Below are positions 23,182-34,867 of a stretch of 34,867 nucleotides of DNA, piece by piece. Every line of letters begins with the position of its first letter. Position 1 is the first letter of the stretch. The translations under genes were made by a program, and so were the position numbers. The notes below the pieces were generated by a model. That model searched no databases. It was not told the DNA's origin and worked only from the letters and a program-made list of their open reading frames with translations. This stretch comes from Gammaproteobacteria bacterium (GTDB taxonomy: Bacteria > Pseudomonadota > Gammaproteobacteria > Steroidobacterales > PWYM01): NCBI GenBank assembly GCA_020832005.1, contig JAFIFN010000028.1, forward strand, positions 1 to 34,867, given 5' to 3'.

Positions 23182-24284
23182 GCGGCCTGGCCGGCAGTCA
23201 CGCCCGGCGGTTGCACGCGGCGGCGCAACAGACCCTGCTCGCGAAGCAGCAGGTAGACCGCCAGCGACAGCACCAGTGCATGCACCCACCACAGACCCAG
23301 CCAGGCCGGGACCTCGCCGCGCTCCAGCCACAGGCGCCCGGCGGTCAGCAGGTTGGTGTAGACCAGGTAGACCAGGATGCCCAGACCCACCCTGCCAAAG
23401 CGCCCGGCGCGCGGCTGGCTGCGCGACAGCGGCACGGCCAGCACGGCCACAACGAGCAGCGTGATCGGCACCCCCATGCGCCAGTGCAGCTCAGCCGTGT
23501 TCTCGCGCGAGCTGTCGGCCAGCAGGTCGGACAGCGACCGGGCCTCGACACGCAGCTCACCGGTCGCCGCGGGCACGCCGGGCAACGGGATGCCGTGTTC
23601 CTCGAATTCGATCAGGCGGAAGTCGCGGCGGCCCGGCACGCCCTCGTAACGACGTCCCTGGCGCAGCACAAAGCTCTGGCTGACGCCGTCGGCACCCATC
23701 ACACGCTCGCCGCTGGCGGCAAGCAGCACCTCGATGCGGTCACCACGCAGGCGCTGGATGAACAGGTTGCCAAGCACACCATCGGCGGAGACCTGCTCGG
23801 CATACAGCACCGTATCGGGATCGCCCAGCGTAATGAAGCGCCCCGGTTCGAGCACGCCCAGCGTGGCGGTGCGCTGCAGTTCCACCTCGATGGCCTGGAC
23901 TTCGCGCACGGCCCACGGCGCAAGCTCCAGCGACAGCCACGCCAGCAGCGCCGCGATCACGCCGACCATCGGCAATATGGCCCGGTAAATCGTCGAATAC
24001 CCCACGCCGCAGGCCATCATCGCCGCCATCTCGCTGTCGCGATACAGTCGCCCGAGCGCCAGCATCACACCCAGCAGAAAGGCCACAGGCACAAGAATGG
24101 TCAGGTAATTCAGCGTCGTCAGGCCCATGACCTGAAGTACTGCATCCCGCGGCACCCGGTTGGAGGCGGCGTCGCCGAGCACGCGGGCGAACTGGTTGGA
24201 CAACAGGATCGCCAGCAGCACCAGCGTGACGACCAGCCACACCTGAAAAGTCTCGCGGAAGATGTATCGCCGTAGGATCGTCAA
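23178..24284 (-). CDS. lptF: LptF, LPS export ABC transporter permease
   Basis: LptF is the partner permease of LptG. The 368-aa protein starts with ILRRYIFRETFQVWLVVTLV and has the DUF/YjgP fold: three helices, a periplasmic jellyroll (about 130-260) and three C-terminal helices. The segment LEPGRFITLGDPDTVLYAEQ is characteristic. The start is TTG at 24284 with only a weak AGAG upstream; no ATG fits the conserved N-terminus. It faces pepA across a 184-base gap, an arrangement shared with E. coli. That gap (24285-24468) shows no convincing promoter hexamers on either strand. Confidence 0.95.
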   Translation of the reverse strand: MTILRRYIFRETFQVWLVVTLVLLAILLSNQFARVLGDAASNRVPRDAVLQVMGLTTLNYLTILVPVAFLLGVMLALGRLYRDSEMAAMMACGVGYSTIYRAILPMVGVIAALLAWLSLELAPWAVREVQAIEVELQRTATLGVLEPGRFITLGDPDTVLYAEQVSADGVLGNLFIQRLRGDRIEVLLAASGERVMGADGVSQSFVLRQGRRYEGVPGRRDFRLIEFEEHGIPLPGVPAATGELRVEARSLSDLLADSSRENTAELHWRMGVPITLLVVAVLAVPLSRSQPRAGRFGRVGLGILVYLVYTNLLTAGRLWLERGEVPAWLGLWWVHALVLSLAVYLLLREQGLLRRRVQPPGVTAGQAA

Positions 24285-24468
24285 GAAATCAATCTCTTGG
24301 CCGGGCGGGTTTCGCGGTCCGTGGCCGATTTGGAGTACACTCGCAGGCTACGTGGTTGCCCGGATGTGAACGATAGCACAGGCCATGCGACAGCCGTGCC
24401 GGCTGCCGCAGCAGTGACATCGTTGCCCGCGGCCTCAGCAAATAAGAAGCCTTCGGCCAGGAGCCAGC

Positions 24469-25956
24469 ATGCAGTTCTCGACCACCAGCGCAAGCCCCGT
24501 TCGCCGCAAGTCGGCCTGCCTGATCGTCGGCGTGTTCGAAAGCGGCCCCCAGTCCGCGACTACCCGCGAGATTGACGAGGCCTCGGGTGGGCTGATCACG
24601 CGGCTGCACTCGCAGGGCGATATCACCGGCAAGCCCGGCGAGAGCTACATCATCGCCCAACCCCCGGGCCTGGCCGCCGAGCGTTTGCTGCTCACAGGCT
24701 GCGGCAAGGCCGGCAACTTCAACGCGGCGGCCTATCGCAAGGCATTGGCCACGGCATGCGCACGTGTGGCGCAGACACGCAGTCGCGACGCATTGATCGC
24801 GCTTGGCCGCGACGGCGTGGACGGGCTGGATGCCTATTACCTGGGTCGCCAGAGTGCGGAGACCGCCTCGGCGGCCACCTACCGGTACGACGAACTCAAG
24901 ACCGCCACGCGCAAGCCGGGTGCGCGGCTGGCCCAGCTCACCGTCGCGCTGAGCACGCGTGCTGCGGCCAACCAGGCGGCCAAAGGTCTCGCAGACGGTG
25001 CGGCCGTAGCCGCCGGCGTGCGCTTCGCGCGCGACCTGGCCAATCGGCCGCCGAATATCTGCCACCCGACACACCTGGCCGAACAGGCGCGAAAACTCGC
25101 CGGCCGCCACCGCCACCTCGAGGTCGAGGTGCTGGGCGAGGCGCAGATGAAGAAACTGGGCATGGGCGCAATGCTGTCGGTGGGCATGGGCTCCGAACAG
25201 CCATCACGCCTGATCGTGATGAAGTATCGGGGCGCGCCGGCAAAGCGCGCACCGATTGCCCTGGTCGGCAAGGCCATCACCTTCGACACCGGTGGCATAT
25301 CCCTCAAGCCGCCACCGGGCATGGACGAGATGAAGTTCGACATGGGCGGTGGCGCCGCCATTCTCGGCACCATGGCCGCAATTGCCGAGCTCAAGCCGGC
25401 GCTCAACGTCGTGGCCATCGTACCGGCCTGCGAAAACATGCCCAGCGGGCGTGCCACCCGGCCCGGCGACATCGTCAGAACAATGGCCGGCCATACCGTC
25501 GAGATCCTCAATACCGATGCCGAGGGCAGGCTCATTCTGTGTGACGCGATCACCTATGCGCGTCGCTTCAAGCCGGAGCTGGTGATCGATGCCGCCACAC
25601 TGACCGGCGCCTGCGTGGTTGCGCTGGGCCATCAGTTTACCGCGGTGTTCACCGCCGACGAGCCGCTGGCCCATGAATTGCTGGCTGCCGGCGAACGTGT
25701 CGGCGATGCCGCCTGGCGCCTGCCGGTCAACGAGGAATACGCCGAATCACTGAAGAGCAATTTTGCCGACTTTGCGAATGTGGGCGTTCGCGAGGGGGGT
25801 GCCTCGATCGCTGCGGCCTACCTGGCGAAGTTTGCCGAAGGCCTCACATGGGCTCACCTCGACGTTGCGGGATCTGCCTGGCGCAGCGGCAAGGACAAGG
25901 GCGCGACGGGTCGACCGGTGCAGCTGCTCGCAGAGTTCCTGCTCGCCCGCCAGTAG
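24469..25956 (+). CDS. pepA: PepA, leucyl aminopeptidase (M17)
   Basis: PepA is a hexameric two-metal aminopeptidase removing N-terminal residues; in E. coli it is also an accessory DNA-binding protein. The 495-aa protein has the catalytic C-terminal domain with VGKAITFDTGGISLK (K268, D273, K280), KFDMGGGAAILG (D291) and NTDAEGRLIL (D350, E352, R354), the complete metal and catalytic set. The N-terminal domain is the usual variable one. ATG 24469 has CAGGAG five bases upstream. holC follows after nine bases. Confidence 0.97.
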   Translation: MQFSTTSASPVRRKSACLIVGVFESGPQSATTREIDEASGGLITRLHSQGDITGKPGESYIIAQPPGLAAERLLLTGCGKAGNFNAAAYRKALATACARVAQTRSRDALIALGRDGVDGLDAYYLGRQSAETASAATYRYDELKTATRKPGARLAQLTVALSTRAAANQAAKGLADGAAVAAGVRFARDLANRPPNICHPTHLAEQARKLAGRHRHLEVEVLGEAQMKKLGMGAMLSVGMGSEQPSRLIVMKYRGAPAKRAPIALVGKAITFDTGGISLKPPPGMDEMKFDMGGGAAILGTMAAIAELKPALNVVAIVPACENMPSGRATRPGDIVRTMAGHTVEILNTDAEGRLILCDAITYARRFKPELVIDAATLTGACVVALGHQFTAVFTADEPLAHELLAAGERVGDAAWRLPVNEEYAESLKSNFADFANVGVREGGASIAAAYLAKFAEGLTWAHLDVAGSAWRSGKDKGATGRPVQLLAEFLLARQ

Positions 25957-25965
25957 TATCTGCAC

Positions 25966-26409
25966 GTGACCCGGATAGATTTCTACATCCTGGCCGATGA
26001 TGCCGACGAGACTGCCAGTGACGTCGTCGCCTGCCGGCTGGCCGGCAAGGCTTTCGGCCTCGGCCATGCCGTGTACCTGCATGCCCGCAGTGACGAGCAT
26101 GCCACGCGTCTCGACGAACTGCTGTGGACGTTCCAGCAGGGCAGTTTCGTGCCACACATGCGCGCGGCGCAGTGGCGGCCGCCGGGAGACGACGTGCCCG
26201 CACCGGTCCTGCTGGGTCACGATGAACAGCCGCCGGATGACCACTGGGACCTGCTGATCAACACCGCAGGCGCTGTACCAATGTTCTTCAGCCACTACCA
26301 GCGTGTGGCTGAACTCGTCCCCCCTGGCGAGCATGCGCGCCAGCTTGGTCGCCAACGCTTCGGATTCTACCGGGATCGCGGCTATGAGCTGCATACTCAC
26401 CGGCTTTAG
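25966..26409 (+). CDS. holC: HolC, DNA polymerase III chi subunit
   Basis: Chi binds psi of the clamp loader and single-stranded-DNA-binding protein. The 147-aa protein begins RIDFYILADDADETASDVVACRLAGKAF and continues with LDELLWTFQQGSFVPHM and LLINTAGAVPMFFSHYQRV, the conserved chi features. The start is GTG at 25966. It lies between pepA and valS as in E. coli. Confidence 0.94.
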   Translation: MTRIDFYILADDADETASDVVACRLAGKAFGLGHAVYLHARSDEHATRLDELLWTFQQGSFVPHMRAAQWRPPGDDVPAPVLLGHDEQPPDDHWDLLINTAGAVPMFFSHYQRVAELVPPGEHARQLGRQRFGFYRDRGYELHTHRL

Positions 26410-26420
26410 GCACCTGGCAG

Positions 26421-26730
26421 ATGCACCCGCCCATGAACGATGACGAATTCAATGATGATGATGCCGAGCAGCTGCCCGTGCTGACCGAGATGGTCGATGA
26501 GCAGGCCACTGTGAGCCACCCGGACAAGGACTACGACACGCTGGTGGCTGAACTGCAGACGGAACTTGCTTCCGCGACAATGAATCTTGCGGAAGGCCTG
26601 CTGCATGCGGCCTTCCGCGAGATGGAGGCCACGCTGTTCGAGCAGGTCTCGAACCGGCTGCGCCAGGAACTCCCCGAGCTCATCGACCGTACGCTGCGCG
26701 AGCATCTCGACGCGGCCGGACCATCCGCTG

Positions 26731-26738
<8 letters not shown>
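26421..26738 (+). CDS. Small acidic protein of unknown function between holC and valS
   Basis: I do not recognise this 105-aa protein. Its first 27 residues are strongly acidic ([20 protein letters not shown]). The remainder is predicted helical with heptad-like hydrophobic spacing ([20 protein letters not shown], then [20 protein letters not shown]), suggesting a coiled coil or helical hairpin. There is no signal peptide or membrane segment. It starts 11 bases after holC without a clear ribosome binding site (ATG 26421, or 26433) and its stop overlaps the valS ATG (ATGAGTGA). Its lasting overlap with valS and gene-like composition argue for a real gene. Confidence 0.75.
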
Positions 26739-29541
<2,803 letters not shown>

Positions 29542-29667
29542 CCCGTAACACGCCAGTTGCCAACTCCATCACAGTTGCGCGCCTGAGGGCGTGTCGCGCC
29601 GGGCGATTTGCGCGAACATGGGCCAACAGCCCGTTCACCGACCCGCAAGCAGCGGACAAGGAGTCCC

Positions 29668-30636
29668 ATGTTGCACCCGCGCGTTGACAGCCCCGCAGCC
29701 GCCGCCCTGGATATTCCCGACGACGCCCATGCGCAGACCTGCAGCCGGATCCTGGCCGCGCTCGATGCGATCATCCTGGGCAAGGGTCACGAGATGCGCC
29801 TGGCCGTGGCCTGCCTGCTGGCCCAGGGTCATCTGCTGATCGAGGATCTGCCCGGTGTCGGCAAGACCACGCTGGCACATGCGCTGGCACGGGTGCTGGG
29901 CCTTGGCTTCCAGCGCGTGCAGTTCACCTCGGACCTGCTGCCCGCCGACATCCTCGGCGTGAGTGTCTATCGCAGCGATCGCGCCCGATTCGAATTCCAG
30001 CCGGGCCCCATCTTCGCGCAGCTGGTGCTCGCAGATGAGATCAATCGCGCCACACCCAAGACCCAAAGCGCGCTGCTGGAAGCCATGGAAGAGCAGCAGG
30101 TCACGGCCGATGGTGTCAGCCATCCGCTGCCGACGCCCTTCTACGTCGTCGCCACACGCAACCCCAGCGAGCAGGCCGGCACCTTCGCCCTGCCCGAATC
30201 CCAGCTCGACCGTTTCCTGATGCAGATTCACCTGGGCTATCCGGACGCCGCACAGGAGCGCGCACTGCTGACCGGTGTCGATCGTCGTACGCTGCTGGCC
30301 AGTCAGCAGCCGCTCATCGATGCCGAGATGCTGCTGGCGATGCAGCGCGCGGTGCCGGACGTGCATGTTTCGGAGGCACTGCTCGACTACCTGCAGGCCT
30401 TACTGGCCCACAGTCGGGAGAGCCGTGATTTCGTTGCTGGCCTGTCACCACGTGGCGGCCTGGCGCTGCTGCGCGCAGCGCAGGCCTGGGCCCTGCTGCA
30501 TGGCCACTCAGGGGTGCACCCTGACGACCTGCAGGCGGTGCTGCCGGCGGTAGTCTCTCATCGCCTGGTGCCGCGTGGAACGCTTGCCGGCAGCGACATC
30601 GGTGCGGCCCTGCTTGAGGCGGTACCCGTGCCGTGA
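29668..30636 (+). CDS. MoxR-family AAA+ ATPase
   Basis: MoxR ATPases act as chaperones for assembling protein complexes, often with VWA or DUF58 partners. The 322-aa protein has Walker A LPGVGKTTLAHA (61-72), Walker B LVLADEINRA (119-128), the ALLEAMEEQQVTADG segment and sensor region ATRNPSEQAGTFALPESQLD. The C-terminal lid includes GLSPRGGLALLRAAQAWA. ATG 29668 has AGGAG four bases away. The last four bases overlap the DUF58 start (GTGA). The 126-base gap from valS suggests its own promoter, but none is clear; a short AGTTG-C-CAACT repeat lies at 29553-29563. Confidence 0.94.
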   Translation: MLHPRVDSPAAAALDIPDDAHAQTCSRILAALDAIILGKGHEMRLAVACLLAQGHLLIEDLPGVGKTTLAHALARVLGLGFQRVQFTSDLLPADILGVSVYRSDRARFEFQPGPIFAQLVLADEINRATPKTQSALLEAMEEQQVTADGVSHPLPTPFYVVATRNPSEQAGTFALPESQLDRFLMQIHLGYPDAAQERALLTGVDRRTLLASQQPLIDAEMLLAMQRAVPDVHVSEALLDYLQALLAHSRESRDFVAGLSPRGGLALLRAAQAWALLHGHSGVHPDDLQAVLPAVVSHRLVPRGTLAGSDIGAALLEAVPVP

Positions 30637-31628
30637 GTCGCGCAACCACCGCCGGATCGCTCCCGCAGCGCCGCCGCCTGCTGCAGTGGGTGAGGCGCCG
30701 CTACGGGCCCGACAGCGCACCGCTGAGCCTGCACCGTCGCCGGCTGTACATCCTGCCGACGGCACAGGGCCTGGTGTTCGCCCTGCTGGTGTTCACGATG
30801 CTGCTCGGCTCGATGAACTACGACAATGCGATGGGCTACCTGCTGACCTTCCTGCTCGGTGGCATGGGCATGGTGACGATGCACCACGCCCATCGCAATC
30901 TGCTGGCCCTGAGCGTGCAACCGCTGGGCGCCGACCCGGTGTTCGCCGGCGAGACACTGGCCTTCAGGTTCAGGCTGCACAACCCCAGTCGGCTGGATCG
31001 CTTCGAGATCGTGCTGCAGCTCGGCGCGCACCGCTCGGCCGCAGTCGATGTTCCGGCCGGTGGCGAGGCCCTGGTCAGCGTACCCGTACCGGCATTACAG
31101 CGCGGCACCCTGGTGTTCGGCACGGTGACGATCGAGAGCCGGCACCCTGCACACCTGTTCCGCGCATGGTCCTGGGCCCATCTGAAGGTAACAGGCTGTG
31201 TCTGGCCCGCGCCGGCGCCGCTGGCACCGCCGGTCCCGGAGGGCGAGTCGGGGCTGGGCGAGGCCGGGGCCGTCGGCGGTGCAGGCGAGGATGATTTTTC
31301 CGGCCTGCGGGAGTTCCACCGCGGCGACTCACCGCGCCGGATTGCCTGGAAGGCCTATGCCCGCGACAGCGAGTTGCGCATCAAGCAGTTCACCGGCGAT
31401 GCCGCGGCGCCGCGCTGGCTTGAGTTTGCGCGCACGCCGCCGGGCGATGCCGAGCAGCGGCTGGCCGTGCTGTGTCGATGGGCGATTGACAGCCAGCGCG
31501 CCGGCATGTCCTACGGGCTGCGCCTGCCGGGCCACACCCTGAGACCGGACAACGGACAGGCGCACCTGGAGCGCCTGCTCACGCTGCTGGCGGATTTCGA
31601 CGGAGCGCACAGCGATGGCGAACGCTGA
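30633..31628 (+). CDS. DUF58 family membrane protein
   Basis: The 331-aa protein has two adjacent membrane helices (about 40-85) and then the DUF58 VWA-related domain, whose hallmark FSGLREFHRGDSPRRIAWKA is intact (about 221-240). DUF58 proteins occur almost always with MoxR ATPases and are thought to be their partners. The start is GTG at 30633 within the GTGA overlap with moxR, and the end overlaps tgpA by 14 bases, so all three are translationally coupled. Confidence 0.93.
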   Translation: MSRATTAGSLPQRRRLLQWVRRRYGPDSAPLSLHRRRLYILPTAQGLVFALLVFTMLLGSMNYDNAMGYLLTFLLGGMGMVTMHHAHRNLLALSVQPLGADPVFAGETLAFRFRLHNPSRLDRFEIVLQLGAHRSAAVDVPAGGEALVSVPVPALQRGTLVFGTVTIESRHPAHLFRAWSWAHLKVTGCVWPAPAPLAPPVPEGESGLGEAGAVGGAGEDDFSGLREFHRGDSPRRIAWKAYARDSELRIKQFTGDAAAPRWLEFARTPPGDAEQRLAVLCRWAIDSQRAGMSYGLRLPGHTLRPDNGQAHLERLLTLLADFDGAHSDGER

Positions 31629-33597
31629 GGGCACGCGTCGCCTGCTGTGGGTGACCGGCGTGCTGGCTGCGGCCACGCTGCCGCACCTGGGCCACCTGCC
31701 GGGCTGGGTGCCGTTGCTGCTCGGCGTGTGTGTGCTGTGGCGCCTGGGCGTCAGCAGCCACGGCCTGCGTGTGCCGCCGGGCTGGCTGCGCATCCTGCTG
31801 GCCTTCCTGTGTTTTCTCGGCGTGCTCGCCACCTATCGCACCATCAACGGCCTGCACCCGGGCAGTGCGCTGCTGGTCGTCATGATGGCACTCAAGCTCC
31901 TGGAAACGCAGCGCTCGCGCGATCTTGTCGTGCTGCTGCTGATCGCCTATTTCCTGATTTTTGCAGGCTTTCTCAACAATCAAAGTCTGATCTGGGGTGG
32001 CTATCTGCTGGCCGTCGCCTGGCTGACCACTGCAGCGCTGCAACAGGCGACCCGTTCTGCCCCGCCACTGCCGGCCCGACAGGTGCTCGCGCTGTCGGGT
32101 CGCCTGCTGGTGGGCGCGATGCCGGTGATGGTGATCCTGTTCATGCTCTTTCCCCGCCTGCCCGGCCCCCTGTGGGGCATCGGCCTGACTGAGAGCTCGG
32201 CCACTTCCGGGCTCTCCGAGGAGATGAGCCCCGGCGACATCACCGAACTTGGTCTGTCCGAGGAGATCGCCTTTCGCGCGCGCTTCGAGGACACGGCACC
32301 GCATGCCTCGCAACTGTACTGGCGCGCGCTGGTACTTGATGATTTCAACGGCCGTACGTGGCGGCGCTCGCGCCCCAGAAGCCAGCTGCCGCTGCGCGAC
32401 GGACAACTCGAGGCCGGGGGCGCCGAGATCGCCTACGAGATCGTCATGGAACCGCATGGCCGTCACTGGGTGTTTGCCCTGGATGTGCCCCGGGGGGCGG
32501 TCAGCGAGGAGGTCGTGCAGGGTGCCGATCTGCGTCTGGCCACCGTGCGCCCGCTCACTGAACGGCGCAGCCTGGCGTTGGTCTCCGATCTCCAGGCCCG
32601 CGCTGATCGCACGCTGGCGGCGCGCGATCGCGAGCACTATCTGCAGCTGCCGGCAGGCCGCAATCCGCGCACCCGCGAACTGGCCGAGTCCCTGCGCGCC
32701 GATGGGCTTGACGACACCCAGCTGATCGCGACCCTGCTGCAGCGCTTTCGCGACGAGCCCTTCTACTACACCTTGCTGCCGCCGGCGCTGGGTGCCCACC
32801 CCGTCGATGAATTCCTGTTCGAGACCCGCGAAGGGTTCTGTGAACACTACGCCTCGGCGTTTGCCATGCTGCTGCGCGCAGCCGGGATCCCGGCGCGCGT
32901 GGTGCTGGGCTACCAGGGCGGCGAATACAACCCGCTGACCGGCTATCACCTGGTCCGTCAGTCCGATGCCCATGCCTGGAACGAGGTCTGGTTGCCGGAG
33001 ACCGGCTGGCAGCGAGTCGATCCGGTGGCAGCTGTCGCCCCCTATCGCGTCTCCCAGGGCCTGCTGGGCGCGATGCGCGCCGGCGAGGCGCGCGCGGGAC
33101 GCGGTGCGGGCAGCCTGCGCTGGCGCCGCCAGGCGGCGCTGGTCTGGGATGCAGCCAATACCCTGTGGAACACCCGCGTGGTCGGCTATGACGATGGCAG
33201 CCAGCGCCGTCTGCTGGAGCGGCTCGGCCTTGACGGGGACTACGCACGCGCGTTGGTCATCCTGCTTGCACTTGGCCTGGGCGGCTTCCTGGTGATACTG
33301 GCGCTGCTGCTGGGCCGCGGCCTGCTGCCGGCCCGGCGCGATCCGCTGGTGGCCGCCTGGGCACGGCTGCGCGCGCGGTTGGCGCGCCTGGGTCTGCACC
33401 AGCGGGTGGGGGAAACGCCGGTGAGCTTTGCCGAACGCGTCGGTCGCGAACGTCCGGAGCTCGCCGCCGAGGCCACCGGGCTGGCCCGCCGCTACCAGCG
33501 GCTGCGCTACGAGCCGGGCAGCAATCCCGAGCAGATCCGCAGATTCGTCGAACAGGTCCGACGTTTCCGACCACGACGCTGGAGACCCGCGCGCTGA
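31615..33597 (+). CDS. tgpA: TgpA-like membrane transglutaminase-fold protein
   Basis: This 660-aa inner-membrane protein has about six N-terminal helices (DUF3488, 1-190), a periplasmic transglutaminase-like domain and a final membrane helix near 545-570 before a cytoplasmic DUF4129-like tail. The triad is present: C409 in EGFCEHYASAFA, H453 in SDAHAWNEVW and D469 in QRVDPV. TgpA of Pseudomonas aeruginosa (PA2873) is essential and sits in the same moxR-DUF58-tgpA order; its substrate is not known. ATG 31615 overlaps the DUF58 end. Confidence 0.93.
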   Translation: MANAEGTRRLLWVTGVLAAATLPHLGHLPGWVPLLLGVCVLWRLGVSSHGLRVPPGWLRILLAFLCFLGVLATYRTINGLHPGSALLVVMMALKLLETQRSRDLVVLLLIAYFLIFAGFLNNQSLIWGGYLLAVAWLTTAALQQATRSAPPLPARQVLALSGRLLVGAMPVMVILFMLFPRLPGPLWGIGLTESSATSGLSEEMSPGDITELGLSEEIAFRARFEDTAPHASQLYWRALVLDDFNGRTWRRSRPRSQLPLRDGQLEAGGAEIAYEIVMEPHGRHWVFALDVPRGAVSEEVVQGADLRLATVRPLTERRSLALVSDLQARADRTLAARDREHYLQLPAGRNPRTRELAESLRADGLDDTQLIATLLQRFRDEPFYYTLLPPALGAHPVDEFLFETREGFCEHYASAFAMLLRAAGIPARVVLGYQGGEYNPLTGYHLVRQSDAHAWNEVWLPETGWQRVDPVAAVAPYRVSQGLLGAMRAGEARAGRGAGSLRWRRQAALVWDAANTLWNTRVVGYDDGSQRRLLERLGLDGDYARALVILLALGLGGFLVILALLLGRGLLPARRDPLVAAWARLRARLARLGLHQRVGETPVSFAERVGRERPELAAEATGLARRYQRLRYEPGSNPEQIRRFVEQVRRFRPRRWRPAR

Positions 33598-33657
33598 TAG
33601 GCCAGAATCACAGCCCCTACCCATGGCCGGGACAGTGCCGCTCGTGACGCCGATACC

Positions 33658-34867
33658 ATGCCGCTGATTCCGCGCACGCGCGCGCCCAAGCGCGAGATCT
33701 TCGGCTGGGCGATGTTCGACTTCGCCAACCAGGCCTACACGCTGCTGATCGTCACCGTCGTGTTCGGCGACCTGTTCACGCGCGTGATCGTCGGTAACGA
33801 CGGTGACTACCGCCTCGGTAATTTCCTGTGGAGCCTGGCCCTGTCCACCAGCTATCTGCTGGTCGTGATCTGCTCACCCGTGGCCGGCGCGATCATGGAC
33901 TACACCGCCACGAAGAAGCGCTTCCTGTTCGCAAGCTATGTGCTCACCGTGGTCGCCACGGCAGCCTTGTACTTCGTCGCCCCCGGCTACGCGCTGCTGG
34001 GTGTGCTGCTGCTGATTGTCTCGAACTTCGGCTATTCGATCGGCGAGGCCTTCATCGCCAGCTTCCTGCCGGACCTGGGCCCACCGAGTGACATGGGCAA
34101 GATCTCGGGCTTCGGCTGGGCACTGGGTTATATCGGCGGCATGGTCTCGGCGGTGTTCGTGCTGTTGGTGCTCGGCGAAGTCAGCGCCGAGAATTTCGAA
34201 CGCATACGCTGGGTGGGTCCGTGGGCCGCGGCGTTTTTCCTGGTGGCGGCGATTCCGACGTTCCTGTGGGTGCGCGAGCGCGGACAACCGCGCCCCCTGC
34301 CACCCGGCCAGGGTTACCTGTCGCTGGGCGTTTCGCGCGTGGGCACGACGCTGCGCGCTCTTAGCGCATACCGCGACCTGGCCGTGCTGCTGCTGTCGAT
34401 CTTCTTTGCCATGAACGGCATCTACATCATCATCACCTACGCCTTCATCTACGGCGCCCAGGTGATCGGCTGGGATGAAAACGTGCGCACGCTGATGTTC
34501 ATCATCGTGCAGATCACCGCCGCCGTGGGCGCCCTGGGATTCGGTTTCATCCAGGATCGACTGGGTGCCAAACGCACCTACCAGATCACCCTGGTCATGT
34601 GGATGATCGCGATTGCACTGATCTATCTGACACCGGCCATCGCGCAAGTGCTGGACCGGGCGTTCGGCATCACGGTTCACGCCCAGCATGTATTCCTGGT
34701 CGTGGGCAGCGTCGCGGGGCTGAGCCTGGGCTCCTGCCAGTCGGCGACGCGCACGCTGGTGAGCCTGTTCTCGCCATTATCACGCGCGGCCGAGTTCTTC
34801 GGCTTCTGGGGTCAGTCGATGAAGCTTGCCGGGGTCACCGGCCTGATGGCCATCGGCGTGTTGCAGG
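33658..34867 (+). CDS. MFS transporter of the UMF1/Atg22-like family (3' end cut)
   Basis: 403 codons are visible. The start MPLIPRTRAPKREIFGWAMF leads into WAMFDFANQAYTLLIVTVVF, the signature of the UMF1 (Atg22-like) branch of the major facilitator superfamily. SPVAGAIMDYTATKKRF follows as the loop 2-3 motif, then LPDLGPPSDMGKISGFGWAL and GFIQDRLGAKRTYQITLVMW in the second half. About ten membrane helices can be counted before the edge. Substrate unknown; eukaryotic relatives export amino acids from vacuoles. The ribosome binding site is poor. It lies 60 bases after tgpA. Confidence 0.9.
   Translation, partial: MPLIPRTRAPKREIFGWAMFDFANQAYTLLIVTVVFGDLFTRVIVGNDGDYRLGNFLWSLALSTSYLLVVICSPVAGAIMDYTATKKRFLFASYVLTVVATAALYFVAPGYALLGVLLLIVSNFGYSIGEAFIASFLPDLGPPSDMGKISGFGWALGYIGGMVSAVFVLLVLGEVSAENFERIRWVGPWAAAFFLVAAIPTFLWVRERGQPRPLPPGQGYLSLGVSRVGTTLRALSAYRDLAVLLLSIFFAMNGIYIIITYAFIYGAQVIGWDENVRTLMFIIVQITAAVGALGFGFIQDRLGAKRTYQITLVMWMIAIALIYLTPAIAQVLDRAFGITVHAQHVFLVVGSVAGLSLGSCQSATRTLVSLFSPLSRAAEFFGFWGQSMKLAGVTGLMAIGVLQ

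Noticed and set aside
24285-24468. Possible small gene or riboswitch between lptF and pepA
   Set aside because: The only open frame runs out of phase into pepA without a ribosome binding site, and I could not see conserved riboswitch elements or good promoter hexamers.
26587-26730. 48-codon extension upstream of valS
   Set aside because: It overlaps the small acidic gene in another frame and is unlike any ValS N-terminus.
31579-33624. 681-codon open frame on the minus strand opposite tgpA
   Set aside because: It is antisense to a gene with an intact catalytic triad and family motifs. Its product is Gln/Ala/Arg-rich without recognisable domains. Long antisense frames are common in GC-rich genes.

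Overview
The window is a gene-dense, GC-rich (roughly two-thirds G+C by eye) chromosomal segment from a gammaproteobacterium. Four blocks keep the gene order known from Escherichia coli and Pseudomonas: hflC-hflK-hflX-hfq-miaA-mutL-amiB-tsaE-nnrD facing queG; pcnB-folK-panB-panC-panD; lptG-lptF facing pepA-holC-valS; and moxR-DUF58-tgpA. A nicking-type MutL, a tRNA-Glu with a CTC anticodon, and a deoxynucleoside kinase between folK and panB suggest a high-GC lineage outside the Enterobacterales (for example Chromatiales-, Nevskiales- or Xanthomonadales-like). The sequence alone does not settle the family. I found no phage, insertion sequence, CRISPR array, toxin-antitoxin pair or defence island.

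Layout. 1-9874 (minus): the hfl/hfq/mutL superoperon. It carries a membrane-protease regulator (HflKC), a ribosome-splitting GTPase (HflX), the RNA chaperone Hfq, tRNA modification (MiaA, TsaE), mismatch repair (MutL), septal peptidoglycan cleavage (AmiB type) and NAD(P)HX repair. 9915-11865 (plus): queG and a PPK2-type polyphosphate kinase. 11914-16602 (minus): RNA polyadenylation, a folate step, a deoxynucleoside kinase and the three pantothenate genes. 16680-19662 (plus): tRNA-Glu, a K+/H+ antiporter and a tandem universal stress protein. 19637-21574 (minus): a sodium:solute symporter and a DUF1330 protein. 21642-22085 (plus): an RDD membrane protein. 22117-24284 (minus): the LPS export permeases LptG and LptF. 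24469-29541 (plus): pepA, holC, a small unknown acidic protein and valS. 29668-34867 (plus): moxR, DUF58, a TgpA-like transglutaminase and an MFS transporter cut by the window edge.

No stretch longer than about 300 bases lacks a gene. The most informative details are regulatory or mechanistic. They are an intrinsic terminator between hflX and hflK, a UP-element-like promoter before amiB, and a 77-base region between pcnB and tRNA-Glu with a dyad touching both genes' control signals. MutL carries an endonuclease motif, several key genes start with TTG, and an unrecognised 105-residue protein is coupled to valS. I did not find convincing evidence for a previously undescribed multi-gene system, and I say so rather than force one.
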